64,000 bases of DNA from Moniliophthora roreri. Its lineage: Eukaryota; Basidiomycota; Agaricomycetes; Agaricales; Marasmiaceae. A program made the translations under genes and the position numbers. The stretch covers positions 1 through 64,000 of the forward strand of contig LATX02000234.1 of the NCBI GenBank assembly GCA_001466705.2, given 5' to 3'. The notes beneath the pieces were generated by a model, which saw only the letters and a list, made by a program, of their open reading frames with translations, had not been told where the DNA came from and did no database searches. Positions 9,656 through 21,445 of the stretch are shown here, piece by piece. Position 1 is the first letter of the stretch; each line of letters begins with the position of its first letter.

Positions 9656-10847
9656 ATGCTCCAACATCGCGGCTTCACGGCATGCATCGTAGATGTCGAA
9701 ACCGGTCGCCCTCTCCCTGAATATCTTACTGCGCTGAATTTGGACAAAAATCAGGTTTCATGTTGGATTCCGAGTAGAGAGGGGCAGGTACTAATAACTA
9801 TACTATTTACTTGGATTTGGCTGATGCTTGTTGTCTTGTTCAGAAATTTTCGGTTCATTGGGAGGACCTAGGAGGAGATGTTGATACTTGCGCTTATATT
9901 CTTGTGGACGGCGTCGTCGGTACTGTAAAATTGTGCTTCTGCACACCACCCTTGTCACTGACAGAGACATTCAGTACCTGGTAGATTCCTCTTCGGCATT
10001 GGAAAGACCTTTCGTTCAGGCATTAGGACCTCTGAGACCACGGAGCGACCTTTCATGTTTCGCAAGGTTGTCGAGCACACCAGTACGCAGCACTTCGTTT
10101 ATAGGCTCGTATATTGGGTACCCAAACTACCTTTTAGACTCGCTTTTACCTTCGAAAGACGCAGGGATGATCATATTGAAAGTAAAACGCGTTCACCGAC
10201 TTACTGGACGTCCACCTGATGAACTCGACAACATACCAAGGGCGACGCAGACGGGACGTCAAGTAGGGGATATGTATGTCGGGTAGGTCTTCCCTGACGA
10301 GATCCCTAGTCTGTTGTCTAATCGGATTTTTCTAAGATTCGGTGAGGAACGCACTGCTAGCGAGCAATGGAATTACACTTGGGATGTTAAACCCTATGAT
10401 CACGACAATCCTCCCGGTGAAAGAGGCATACATACCCACGTCTCTTTTGTGTTTAGGTATCGGTCCTTAGGCAAGTGCATGCCCATTATCGCCAATCATA
10501 ATTTACTGAGCGAGGCTTCAGAATTTCTCCAAGCGCAGGGCATAGCGGAAACCCCGTCAGCTCCCCGCGTTTCTATTCCTGCTCCTCTCCCAAGACCTCG
10601 ACCATATCCTCCTCCTACGCATGTGCCAAGAGTATCTGTCAGGCGCATTTCAAGCGCTCCAGTTGTGCCCAGCTCCGAGCTATCTTCACCAAGCACACCA
10701 CTTTCAGCTTCGCAATCGTCGATGAAGAACAACCAAGGCCCAGATCCCAACTCTCCTTCAAGTCCTTTAGTATGTACACTTGGTGCTTCCGGTGGAGTTC
10801 CTTCAATTGATCTGAATGTTAGGCAAATAACCCGTACCGACAGTTAA
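9656..10847 (+). CDS. DUF7918 domain protein
   Basis: Member of a protein family expanded in basidiomycetes and of unknown function. About five exons encode MLQHRGFTACIVDVETGR, then VSCWIPSREGQ joined to KFSVHWEDLGGDVDT, then PGRFLFGIGKTF, RPFMFRKV, SLLPSKDAGMIILKVKRVH and finally THVSFVFRYRSLG. This order (short beta-rich segments, an RPF..F motif, a final VSFVFRYR) is what I recall for DUF7918. A Pro/Ser-rich tail of about 100 residues follows, likely disordered. No signal peptide or membrane helix is seen. The intron near 10080-10135 was placed to keep frame and is the least certain. A further open frame just downstream (to 11066) could be 3-prime UTR or an extra exon. Confidence 0.8.
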
Positions 10848-11373
10848 TGAAGGTTGGGCTTTTGGTTAGTATTTTCGCTTTCTCTGCGCGCGGCGCTCGC
10901 TGAACCGCTGCCCAAGACACCCAACACCTATCGACGTCTACCCAGTGAGATGCGTAGGGCTACCTCGTGGATGACAAACGACACAAACCTTCCTGGTGTA
11001 GGCTTGATTCGTTTCGATCCCCGAGCAGATCTAGACAACAATCGCATCACAGTCCCACCGGAATGAGTCAGACGCTACTCGGCACGAATCGCAATGACCC
11101 TTTCCCAATCTTTCTTGATTTTCTGCTCTTACTATTGCTATCTAACAACGCTGTTATTCTTGCTATCGTTCATCCTCTCACACCATCGTCAATCCCTCGC
11201 GCTACCTTTTCCGTGTTTTGTTTTGATTTGATTTGAACGCTGTTGCTGTTTTTGAAACAAGTTCTCCTACTTGCTATCAAATCTTGTATGTTGTATAACC
11301 CGTGTGCTTTAACAATGTAAATACCACTATTCAGCACGTTCTAACTCTTATGTCGCAATACTTGCAGACCCAA
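10848..11373. other. Intergenic between convergent genes
   Basis: Contains the 3-prime flanks of the DUF7918 gene and the pectate lyase gene. Short open frames only; nothing else supported. Confidence 0.5.
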
Positions 11374-13301
11374 TCACGATACTAGTGAATTGACATAGTT
11401 TTCGAGATCTACGTGTCTCGTCAGTAAGAGAAGGATATCGCGAGCTCAAAACACTGACGTGTGTACCCATTATCTGCTATTTCCATCGAATCAGCCTTGT
11501 TGGGATCCGTTCCTGCAGCAGTCTCATATTCGTCAGGAATACCATCCTGGTCGGTATCAGTGGGTGCCTAGTACGACTCAAAATCAGTACCTGTCACTCT
11601 TCCACTGGACGGTCTACCTACCTCGCCGCCTTCGAGTGGACCAGGTCCGCCAATGGGGTCGGCTTCAGGGTCACTGATGTTACCTGTCTTGCCCAGAGAG
11701 GCAAGCTCTGTGTTGATCAGGTAGTCATCGACGTGGTCTCGAGGTAAGCTGGCACCAGCATTGGCCATCACGTATTCGAGAGCGTCCGTGGGGGACAAGA
11801 GGTTGGCCACGGCAGGATAGTCGAATCTTTCTGCCCGGAATTTGATTGGGGAATAGTTGGTTTCTGATTCTCCTAGTATGTTGCCATTAAGGGTTCCATC
11901 CTAAAACGGGGTCAGCATCTAGGACATGGGATTTGGAGCGGATTCACTTGATCAGAGTCACTAAGGAGGGCTTAATCAGTTATTATTCGTGTCAAAAATA
12001 AGTCCAGACCAACTAGTAGCTGTCCTTCACGTATGCCTCGAAATTTTCGTTTCCACGAGTAACTGCATCCAGTGTGAGAATACTGCATGCGACAATCATT
12101 TGAAGAATTACTCACAAGGATGGGCAGAAGTGTCGGGCCCACTGGGTTCGAAGGTCAACGATAATGTCACCAGCCAGAGATTGGTGTACCTGATGAATAT
12201 ATTATTCATGATATTCGCAGAACTCGGGCCGTCACTATCTCCAGCTATGTAACCTGCAAGGGCATCAGTTTTCTTGCGCCGCGAGCGAGGACTAAACGTT
12301 ACAAACCGCCACCGCTACCCCAATTGTACACGTGTATGCCAATAAAGTCAGATACCGCTGAAACCTTATACTTCAATAGTCATACTGCGCACTACATTGT
12401 TTGCGAAATCATTTATTCCCTTCACCTTCGGATTGCGAGTCTTGTTGTCAATATATAGCGATCGGAAAATGCTGACGCCTCCAGTTGACTGCATCAGTCC
12501 ACCACATGAGTGAGTATCGAGACCTTGAGCGATCATTGAGTCGGATATGGTGATATTGGAAACATCCCCATTGATGGAGAAAGTCTCAACTCTCCCCCAG
12601 GACACACTGACATGGTCAAACATCATGTTTTCACCATTGGCCAGAGTCGCCTTGAGATCAAAAGATATCAGCCTCCCTGCTTTCGGGACGGTAGAGAACT
12701 AAGCTTACCACTCTTGCCCATGCGATAACGAATGTAACGAGTAATGCTGTGGTCAGCTCCAGAGTCTACAGGAGAGCGTTAAACGAATGTCTGCCATGGC
12801 TGAAAGGGACGCTAACAAGAGACTCCATTTCCATAAACTGTGATACCTTGACCAGGAGCAGTTTGTCCAGCAATGTAGACTGTTACCCGGATATCAGAGT
12901 CTGAGTTCAGATGTTAGTCTGCAATAACTCACCGTGATCCTTGATAACGATCCGACTGTCGATGTTAATCACTCCACCAACGGCGAATACGACAATCTTG
13001 AGATATCTTCAGCGTTCGATCAGTGACAAGAGGTTGGTTTGCTTACTCTGTTGGATTGAGAAACTGCATCTCGAAAACTTCCCTCTCCGGAATCATTCAG
13101 GTCTGTGACAATATAGACTTCCCCTCCTTCGCGAGCACCAATAGCCTCCGCTCCGAAACCTAGATATGAAGGCTTCAATCAGTCAAAAGTAATAGGGCCG
13201 AAGGGAAAGACCAACAAACCTTCTGCTCCTGGGAAAGCTGGGAGTGCGGAGCAAACGATGGCCACAGTCAAAGGGATAACAAGGGAAGGAAGTAATTTCA
13301 T
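11374..13301 (-). CDS. Secreted PL1-type pectate lyase
   Basis: Polysaccharide lyase of the PL1 parallel beta-helix type, which cleaves pectin backbones by beta-elimination outside the cell. The start at 13301 gives a classic signal peptide (MKLLPSLVIPLTVAIVCSA). It is followed by FPGAEGFGAEAIGAREGG, TDLNDSGEGSFRDAVS and VVFAVGGVINIDSRIVI, the N-terminal signature of this subgroup. Later exons give YIRYRMG, NMMFDHVSVSWGRVETFSI and SMIAQGLDTHSCGGLMQST, typical beta-helix rungs. The C-terminal part carries a YYDSDQDGIPDEYE-type calcium-loop motif and ends NGYTHLENYVNSLVS. More than eight short introns interrupt it. This supports plant cell-wall degradation in the organism's lifestyle. Substrate preference cannot be read from sequence. 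Confidence 0.9.
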
Positions 13302-14011
13302 GATGTTATACGCTGAGCAGATGGTCGCCTGGAGTATAAATCACAGTACAATGTCCAGAAAGGAATATGCTGGCTTTTGCACTCGCGAGAACTGCCGGTT
13401 GAACAGGTCACCGATTTTCAGCCAAGTATTTTCCCCACAGCGCGAAATGCTCCACCAGGACACCTTCTGAGTGAAGTAGCTTGCTGTCTGGGCTTCTGCG
13501 ATGCGAGGTATACGACTGTTGAACCTGACAACCGGAATAGTGATGTCAGTAAGAGCTCCACATTGGTCCGCCGGTCAGTCTGAAAGCTTAAAAGACTTCG
13601 CTCTATTACACCGAAGTGCGAGGTCCCAACAATGTACGGACCGCTTCGGACTGTCATCGACATGCTTAAGCATGTGTATACCATCAACATACGGCCGTCC
13701 CAGGAAAGAAAGCGGATATAGATACTCGATAGAAAGCGAAAAATCGGTTCGGGCAGCTCCACTGCAACATCGGTAGCACAAAGATGAATATGATGATCTT
13801 CCGGCGGTCCGCTTCTGAAATAGTTAAAATAGTCACTCTTATATTTGACACAAAGGCGACAGCATTCGTACTAGCCCAACGATGAATGTACAGATATACG
13901 GGATAGATAACATATGCAAAACGTACTCATTGAATTACAGAACGTACACCTCACAACTGCGATAAAAAGGTGGAGACCGCAAGCCCCGGAGAACGAGAAA
14001 AACTCCTCGAG
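13302..14011. other. Intergenic upstream of the pectate lyase
   Basis: About 700 bp with overlapping open frames on both strands but no recognisable domain. It includes the pectate lyase promoter and the UBC9 3-prime region. No gene is supported. Confidence 0.5.
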
Positions 14012-14995
14012 TTATTTCGGTATGTTTTCTCTTGCTTGCTGCCGTATTTTCTTCCTGCGGTAGTGAAAAGGTGAGTAGACAGAGATGGGTGAAAGACACT
14101 GGGCTTACTCGTATGCAACCTTGTCGTTCCTGGATGTGCACAAGTCAGGAATGGACGAATGAGTGCGATTAAGACGGGTAGCTTACTTGAACAGAGTATA
14201 TGCCTCGCCTTGCGCTGGATCATTCACATTTGGGTCATTTAGTAAATCTTGAATACCGAGTACGATCTAGACAAGATCGAATACATGAATAAGTATTTGG
14301 GTTCTCGAGATAGGGCACGCACTTGTTTGATGGTGATGGCAGGCTTCCATGATTTCTCTTCATCGAGGATCGACAAACAGACGGTTCCTGATGGATAAAC
14401 ATTCGGATGAAAGAGGGGCGGAGTGAATTTGCCTGAGGGTATTCGGTGAGGGGGGCAATGAGTTGCTAAGTGGCCAAGTTCTTACACTTTGGTGGTTTGG
14501 AGGGGTAATCTGAAAATGAAACATGAACTACCGTCTCAAAACTGTGCCGAGATAAATACCTTCTGGGAAAGTCATCATCAATTTGAATAGACCGCCTTCC
14601 CATGGTGTCTGCCCAAAGAGTAATCAGCTCGTGAAGGAGAGGAGTGGTATGGTCTCTGAAAAATAACAAGATAGTATCAACCACGTACACCGGTCTTTCC
14701 AGGTATTCCGACTTCCCATTCCATCAAATTCATTGAACCATCGGCGGCTTTCATAGGTTTTGCGTAGAATCCCTGTTGAAGATGGTAAGCCACCAATGCG
14801 AAGAGATTTGTAGAACTAGGACGCGTTTGTTCGCGAAAGAGTGAGGAACTGGTACAATTTCGCGGTCATGGTGGGTAATGCCCCTACATTCGCGTTGAAA
14901 AAGGTCAAGGTGAAAGCGAAATCACTCACGAATGGATGATCCTTCCTCCATTGCTTGCGTTCCTCAGCGAGTCGCGGTCTGCAGATTCCGGACAT
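14012..14995 (-). CDS. UBC9: SUMO-conjugating enzyme Ubc9
   Basis: E2 enzyme that carries SUMO from the E1 to substrates in the nucleus and cytoplasm. The spliced frame starts [20 protein letters not shown], continues [19 protein letters not shown], then [39 protein letters not shown] and ends [14 protein letters not shown]. By my count the active Cys of GTVCL is residue 93, the position used in known Ubc9 proteins. The HPN motif and the basic N-terminal helix are intact. At least six short introns split the gene, several inside codons. The reading is unambiguous as Ubc9 rather than another E2. Confidence 0.96.
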
Positions 14996-15241
14996 AGTGA
15001 TTTGAGCCTCAAGTTATTTCTTGATTTGGACTAGGGTTCTCCGGTAAAAATAGACGGAGTAGAGCACGAGTAGAGTGAGAGTAGAGGTCAAGTAGCTCGC
15101 GTCCGAGGTCGATTTGCATTACGAGTCGAGTCACATGGACAGGTCCCGGGACCTGTGGACCAACTCAGGACTAGGGAACGCAAGTAAAATACAACATTTA
15201 AATATTCATCCTGCAGCTAGAAAGAATCCTTGCCAGGTAAG

Positions 15242-16042
15242 CTAGTCATCTCCTACGGGCACTTCCTCCTCCAGCTGCTTTATTAAAGTCACTCTCATCT
15301 CCGTAGTTTCATCACCCCTTAGCACATCCGAAAGAAATTCTGCCTTCACCTGCATCTGAACCTGAGAAAGATTATGAATACAGAGCTAAGGGGCGAGACA
15401 GAGATCGTAACGCACCATTTCGAGAGCTCCTCGAATGACTCCGCAGAGCACATTGCTAAACCACAAACCGCCTTCGAGTGCTTCATCAGGAAGCTCGACA
15501 AATTCAGCGAGTGGGTTTTCGTCGAACGTTAGCGTGAAGAATGACCCAGAATTTGCTGGCGGGGCAGATCCTGTGCTGACCGGCCGTCCAGAGTTCGCGG
15601 CAGGTGTTGTACTATGCGAGATAGACGGCGTAATGTTCAAGAACGACTTGAATCCAACCTAAAGATGGCACTAGTTGAGAAATGCTATAGATAAAAAACA
15701 ATGGAAGCGCAACTAACCTTTGAGACCACCTCCCCAACTTCTCTAAAGTCTGAGCATCGTCCCAGCCCACTCTTTGCAAGAAAGTCTTCTATTAAACGCG
15801 TCCCAATGTTATATCCCATCTTCTCGAGCTGCTTGTTCACTTCCGAGTAATCTTCATAGTCTTGAATAAGCTGCACAACCAGTGCACCATAGGTCAAAGC
15901 AAAGAGCTCTGCATTCTGCGTGGACAGCCGTATGAAGATTCGATTGCTCGGCGGGAGAAGTGGTAAGACTGACGACTTTCTCTGCCCTGCCTTTCCAGAG
16001 GTCCTCTCCTCTAGCAATATACTGTTTGCTTGTCGTGGCCAT
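15242..16042 (-). CDS. BET3: TRAPP complex subunit Bet3 (TRAPPC3)
   Basis: Core subunit of the TRAPP tethering complexes, which act as exchange factor for Rab1/Ypt1 in ER-Golgi transport. Exon 1 encodes MATTSKQYIARGEDLWKGRA. The next exon runs ELFALTYGALVVQLIQDYED and GYNIGTRLIEDFLAKS, both near-exact Bet3 signatures. The C-terminal half has NPLAEFVELPDEA, LWFSNVLCGVIRGALEMVQM and KAEFLSDVLRGDETTEMRV. A Ser/Pro/Gly-rich insert of about 30 residues sits between the two halves (around base 15600), longer than in human TRAPPC3. The gene lies head to head with BUD23 across only 148 bp, suggesting a shared promoter. Confidence 0.95.
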
Positions 16043-16190
16043 GATCGTTCAGCTGTATGTGGATCCTGAATATTAAGGTGGATATTGAGTAGGGGGTTTC
16101 GAGTAGGTTTCAATTTGGCATCAGACGCGATGGTCGATAGCCGAAGAGGTGCACAACCCTAACCTCATCAACCTCTCTCTTCAAAAAAGC

Positions 16191-17304
16191 ATGTCGAGGC
16201 CAGAACTTCAAGCACCCCCAGAAATCGTGAGCTGTTTCCCATGCGGACATAAAATGTACTGAAATAGTCATCTTAGTATTATGGCGATTCAGAAGCCAAA
16301 AAATACACCAAAAGGTAGGCTCTGTGTCCGCCTCATGGACTCCGCATTGAGGGTATTCCAATTGAAGCACTCGAAACCAGCAGATACAAGCAGATATGAC
16401 CTATCGTGCTCTAGAGTTGCTAAATATGCCTCCAGAAGAGCCAGCATTCCTACTAGACATTGGATGTGGATCAGGACTGTCCGGAGAAATATTAGATGAA
16501 GAAGGATACACCTGGGCAGGCGTCGATATTGCACCTAGTATGCTCGGTGAGCCGGTTTTTTTCCTCATTATTCGGGATCCTCTCTAGCTTACTCTGGATC
16601 CAGAGGTCGCGTTAGAACGGGAAGTAGAGGGTGACTTATTTTTGCAAGACATTGGTCAAGGTTTTGGGTTCAGACCAGGTACTTTCGATGGTGCCATAAG
16701 GTGCGTGTTCATGTCATTCGGACGTTCCTTGCTCTCACATTTCATACAGTATATCGGTCCTACAATGGCTACTCAATGCAGAGACATCACATCCGACATC
16801 TTCACCACCACATCGCCTAACCCGATTTTTTACCACTCTACATGCTGCCCTGCGCAACCCTTCCCGTGCCGTTTTCCAATTCTACCCATCCTCTGATGAT
16901 CAGATTCAGGTCATAACATCAATAGCCCAAAAGGCCGGTTTTGGTGGTGGTATAGTCGTTGATTATCCCAATTCCAATAAAGCCAAGAAAGTTTTCTTGT
17001 GCCTTTCCGTTGGTAGCGGGAGCCAACAGCAGGTACCCAAGGGATTAGACGGTGAGGTGGTTGAGGATGGAAAGGTGCGGTACGAGAGACGGAGAGAGAA
17101 AGCGCCGCGTAAAAAGGACGGCAAACGAAAATCCGTCAAAGTGCAAGACAGAGACTGGATCCTGAAGAAAAAAGAGGCAAGTTCTTCCTGGTGTTCGATT
17201 CAACTGTCTACAGACATCCATTTCAGCTTTACCGGAAGCGAGGAAAAGAAGACGTTCCAAGAGATTCAAAGTACACAGGCCGCAAGAGGAAACCGGTGTT
17301 CTAG
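16191..17304 (+). CDS. BUD23: 18S rRNA (guanine-N7) methyltransferase Bud23
   Basis: S-adenosylmethionine-dependent methyltransferase that modifies 18S rRNA and helps 40S subunit assembly in the nucleus. The start [20 protein letters not shown] joins to [17 protein letters not shown]. The AdoMet motif is [15 protein letters not shown], followed by GVDIAPSML and [20 protein letters not shown]. The second half has [14 protein letters not shown] and [15 protein letters not shown]. The basic tail ([17 protein letters not shown]...[10 protein letters not shown]) is the Bud23 C-terminal domain. The last intron begins GCAAGT instead of GT (after base 17175), a GC-AG intron required to reach the normal C-terminus. 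It converges on the BCS1-type gene with 50 bp between stop codons. Confidence 0.94.
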
Positions 17305-17354
17305 AAAACTCTGTATTCTCATATAGTATTATAACGGGGCTAGCTGTATATGTG

Positions 17355-18987
17355 TCATCTTCGTGTATGAAAATACTCCTGACAGTAGAGAATGGCATCC
17401 TTCGCACTGTTCCGAATGAATAAGCCCTGCAATGCAGCCATGCTGATCCTTTTGTCCTTCTGTATACCTGTCTCCACCAAATTTTGTAATGTTCGTCCTA
17501 ACTTGTCCAAATCATCCGCTTCTATGCAATCAGCGCCATAGAAACGAGTGAACAGTGTATACGCCTGCTCCGGTGTCGCATCCCCGATATACTCAAGTAA
17601 ATCCACTCGACCGGGACGTATCAGTGCAGGATCTAGACGCTCTAGATGGTTCGTGGTCATGAATATGATGCGCTCTTCCCCAGATGCGACGCCATCAAGG
17701 GCATTCAGGAAGCCAGAAAATGTCACGGATGACTGGTAACTAGAGCGGGTTTTCAGAAGCGAAAATGATGCTCGTGCACTGTCAACGTACCCGTCTTCTG
17801 AAGTTTGAACGCGCTTATTGAAAGCAGAATCAACGTCCTCGATGAGGACGAAACTGCGATCGGGCACATTGGAAAGTAAATGGTTCAGCTTGTCATCTCC
17901 GAGACCGCGCTCAGACAAGTTAAGGAGACAAATATCGTAATGCAATGAGCCAGCGAGGGCCTGGATAAACGAACTTTTACCAGAGCCCGGAGGTCCGTGG
18001 AGAAGATAGCCACGTCGGTAAGGTATGCCTAAAAAACATGTGTCAGAACGAAAGTCAAGAAACGGGAGTGTTGAAGTACCTCTGTCTGCATACCACTGTC
18101 GTCGGTTCAAGAAAGTCTGCAAATCCTTCTCTATCTTCTCACCGACACCTGGTTCTAGCACGACGCTGTTCAACGGTCGTTTTCTCCGGGGTAATCCAAA
18201 AGGCTTCCATTCGATACCCCAAGCAGTGTGAATGACGAGCTTTCCTTCTTGTCCATGCATAGCCAAGTCTCTCGCCTCTGCAAGTAGTTGTGGGAATATA
18301 CCACGGTCTCGAGAGAGAGTAGTAAAGGTAACGGTCTCCCATGGTGTCCCGGACATCATTTGCATGGATTGTGTTTCTCTTTCGCGGATCACCTGGGACA
18401 ATCTTTGGTAGGTATCAATGATAATGGATTGCAGCGACGTACCTGCATCCAAACATTCCGATAATTGAGCCAATGGATTCCGGTACCCGCAACAAGATTG
18501 AAGAGCACAGACGAACTACCATTTCGACGTTGGTGCACAGTGGTCTCAACGCTGAGACGATGACTACGGGAGAGAAGTGAGCCTGTACTGATAGATTGAT
18601 TGAGGGTATTTTGGTGGGCCATCCATTCAAGAAGCCAAGGGTACGCTCGATCCTTGTTGTTGATCTCCACGGAGACAAGCATCCGTCGACGGAGTGCAAT
18701 ATTACCAAGCGTTGCAAGTTTCCTCAAAGCCGTAAGTGCTACACCTACACCCTTGAAATTGATTAACGGTCCATTCCTCTCTCCTATGATTATTTGACCT
18801 CACCATGAGACCAAACCCGGCTTGGAAGTACGGGCTGAATAAATGTTTAGCACAGGGGCGCGTTGAAAGATGACTTGACCTACTTTTCGCCCAAGAATGT
18901 TTCAAGCCATGCTTTTGACGAGTTTCCGGTCGCTTGATTAACGACACTGTCTACGTTGGAGAGGCCTTCTGGTGTACCTGTTGGCAT
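17355..18987 (-). CDS. BCS1: Mitochondrial BCS1-type AAA ATPase
   Basis: AAA protein of the BCS1 family. The yeast member moves the Rieske iron-sulfur protein across the inner mitochondrial membrane during complex III assembly. Exons give MPTGTPEGLSNVDS, then LGENPYFQAGFGLM (N-terminal membrane region), then the BCS1-specific domain with RDRGIFPQLLAEARDLAM and WKPFGLPRRKRPLNSVVL. The AAA core has Walker A GPPGSGKSSFIQALAG, Walker B FVLIEDVDSAF, sensor IIFMTTNHLERLDPALIRPG, all intact. It ends YCQEYFHTRR. Fungi often have several BCS1 paralogues, so this may be a paralogue rather than the true complex III chaperone. The start region is divergent from the DnaJ gene across 201 bp. Confidence 0.9.
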
Positions 18988-19188
18988 AAGTTTTTGGAAT
19001 GGTCGTGACGGTTCACGCGAAAAATTTGTTACATTGAGTGACCCGAGCGGCTATGTGCGGTCCATGGACCACGTTCTAGGCCTGGGCGTTATTTCATCAG
19101 ACGCGTGCCCTTCTATAGTTCTCAGTACCAAGTCCTCTTTTTTTCGTCGCGTCTAGTGCCACTGGAGCCTTGAAACTGGACCTGCACC

Positions 19189-21003
19189 ATGCCTATTACA
19201 TTGGCCGCCATTAGAGAAGCTTATGCTGTCTTGGGGCTACAGGAGGTACATCGACCATGGAAATGTCCTTTGTCTTTATCTTTACTCACAGAATGTCATT
19301 TTTATAGGGTGCATCGCTAGAAGTTGTCAAATCGACCTATAAGCAGGTGTGTAATGTCTTTGCTCTAGTTAGTTACAGTGATGCTGACCTTGTGGTAGCT
19401 TGCTCTTCGCACTCATCCTGATAAAGATCCCAACAACCCCAATGCCACTGCCCAGTTTCAAAAGCTGGGTGAAGCCTACAACGTGCTTTCAAAACATCTT
19501 GACACCTCTCAACATTCTCATCACTACGAATATGATTCTGACGAGTATTACGACTCTGACGATGATTTTTCGGAGGAGGACGAAGAATTTGCAGCAGAGC
19601 GTGATGCCTATTTCAGGTACTTGGATATATTTTTATCGCCGCTCGATTGACCAAACTTCTGCTTTAGGTCACTATTCGAGCACATATTCTACAGAGCTTT
19701 TACATCATACAGTCATGCGCGTGAGTAGCTTCACAAAATCTTATGCCTTCTCCTGGTGATCCCCTTTTTATTTCCAAACAGGTTTCAGGCGAGAATACGT
19801 ACGGTCGCGTCGTCAGGAAGAGTCGAATGAAGAGTTTCAAGAACGTGTTCGCCAGAATCGGGAGGAGCAAGACAGAGCAGAGCAACGTCGGAAACGAGAG
19901 GCACAAATACGTAAGGCAAGAGCTGAGGAAGATCGCGAAAAAGGTAGGTGTATGTCTGTACTGATCTGCGGATCGCGCCCAATGGCTTTACAGAACGCAT
20001 TGCCGCAGAGAAACGTCAGAGAGCGAAGAAGGAAGCCAAACAAGCACAAGCCGAATCAGAGCGTCAGAAAGCCGAGACCGCTGCTCGTAAGCAGCGTGAA
20101 AAGACCCAAGCAACACGATCCGCTGTTTTTGCGGCAGCGCGCAAGGGTGACGCGTCGAGAGTAAAGAAGGGTGTCTGGGAGGAGGACGTCGATGCCGCCG
20201 GGGGGGAGATCAAGCCTGGATACGAAGAGTTTGTCAAATTGAAGCCAAAGGATCAGCGGGAGACCCTGCTACATATTGCATCGAGTAGGGGTGATCGTGA
20301 CTTAGTCGAGTGGCTAGACGCCCACAGTAGGTCGCTTGGTTGACTCATCTATAATTATGCCTTATACCGTTGTGCAGATGCTGACATCGAAGAACGCGAC
20401 TCCCAAGGGCATACTTCATTCCATACCGCAGTTCATCACGGCCAAATTCCTGTCATGAATTATTTTTTCGAGAACCATTCTCACAAAGACCCTGACACCC
20501 AAGCCATTTATACAACTCGCTCATCCAAATCAACCCTTACGTTGGCTGTTGAGTCCAGGGTTCCAGAAGTCGTCCAGATTGTTCTCGATGAAGGTCTTTG
20601 TAGCACCCAGGAAGCCAACGATACCTGGTCTTGGATGGTATCTGCCGACGGGAGGCAAGCGCTCGTCAACAAAGCTGGCCAATCTTCAAGCGACACTTTG
20701 AAAGCGTACGACTGTATCATGGCATTACTTATGCAGCACGGCGGCTTTACACCGCCTTCCACACCCAGGGTCTCTTGCTCGAATAAAGGTCGCGGCAGGC
20801 GCAATGATAGATGTCAAGATCAATCCAGGCGTTCGTCGGACAATCAAATAGATAGAGACGAAGTTTTTTCTGACAGTAGACCATCAGGTGCCTCTTCAAG
20901 CTCTAGTCACCGGGGACGCGGCCAAGGACGTGGAGGTGGACGAGGAAGAGGTAGAGATAGAGGACATGGCAGGGGCAACCCCCACATTCGACCCGACTCG
21001 TGA
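19189..21003 (+). CDS. DnaJ / ankyrin / RGG-tail protein
   Basis: Multidomain cochaperone-like protein. The N-terminal J domain is complete: [42 protein letters not shown] (with the HPD motif) and [14 protein letters not shown]. An acidic stretch and a long Glu/Arg/Gln/Lys-rich, probably coiled-coil, region follow. Then come ankyrin-like repeats ([58 protein letters not shown]). The C-terminus is an Arg/Gly-rich tail ([20 protein letters not shown]), often an RNA-binding feature. About six short introns occur, the last at 20343-20378. I know no named gene with exactly this order. A role linking Hsp70 to RNA or ribosomes is inference only. Confidence 0.85.
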
Positions 21004-21445
21004 ACACCTGAATGAGGATAATGCCATTATACCAATCACTTTCTTGGACCTTACACTCAACACCTTGCTGTTCCCGTGCCATTGTTTCTTGATGCATCAA
21101 CAACCACTGTAGCCATGCCATTGCAACTTTTCCTCTTTGTGCGCAATTCATTTCACTTCACACGTCTTTCGGTACCACCCTTTCAAGAACCGTCTTTTGT
21201 TCATGGTTGCCATTATTCCTACTTGTCGATTAATTTACCGTACCTTTTGTTGTACAGCAGTCATATGATCGTACGCGTTATGCTACTCTAGGTTTGCGAA
21301 GATGAAGCTCTGAAAAGTCGATCGTCGGTCGTCGGCTCGAAGGTCCGCTACGTTTCGAGATCCAAATTAGGCAGTCCAGCAAATACGCGTCAACTTGGAA
21401 CTCTTTCTCTTCACACTACATCGACGACTCTCAACTTCACAAAAC
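21004..21445. promoter_or_regulatory. Intergenic, promoter side of LUC7
   Basis: About 440 bp with the 3-prime flank of the DnaJ gene and the LUC7 promoter. No further gene or motif could be supported. Confidence 0.4.
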
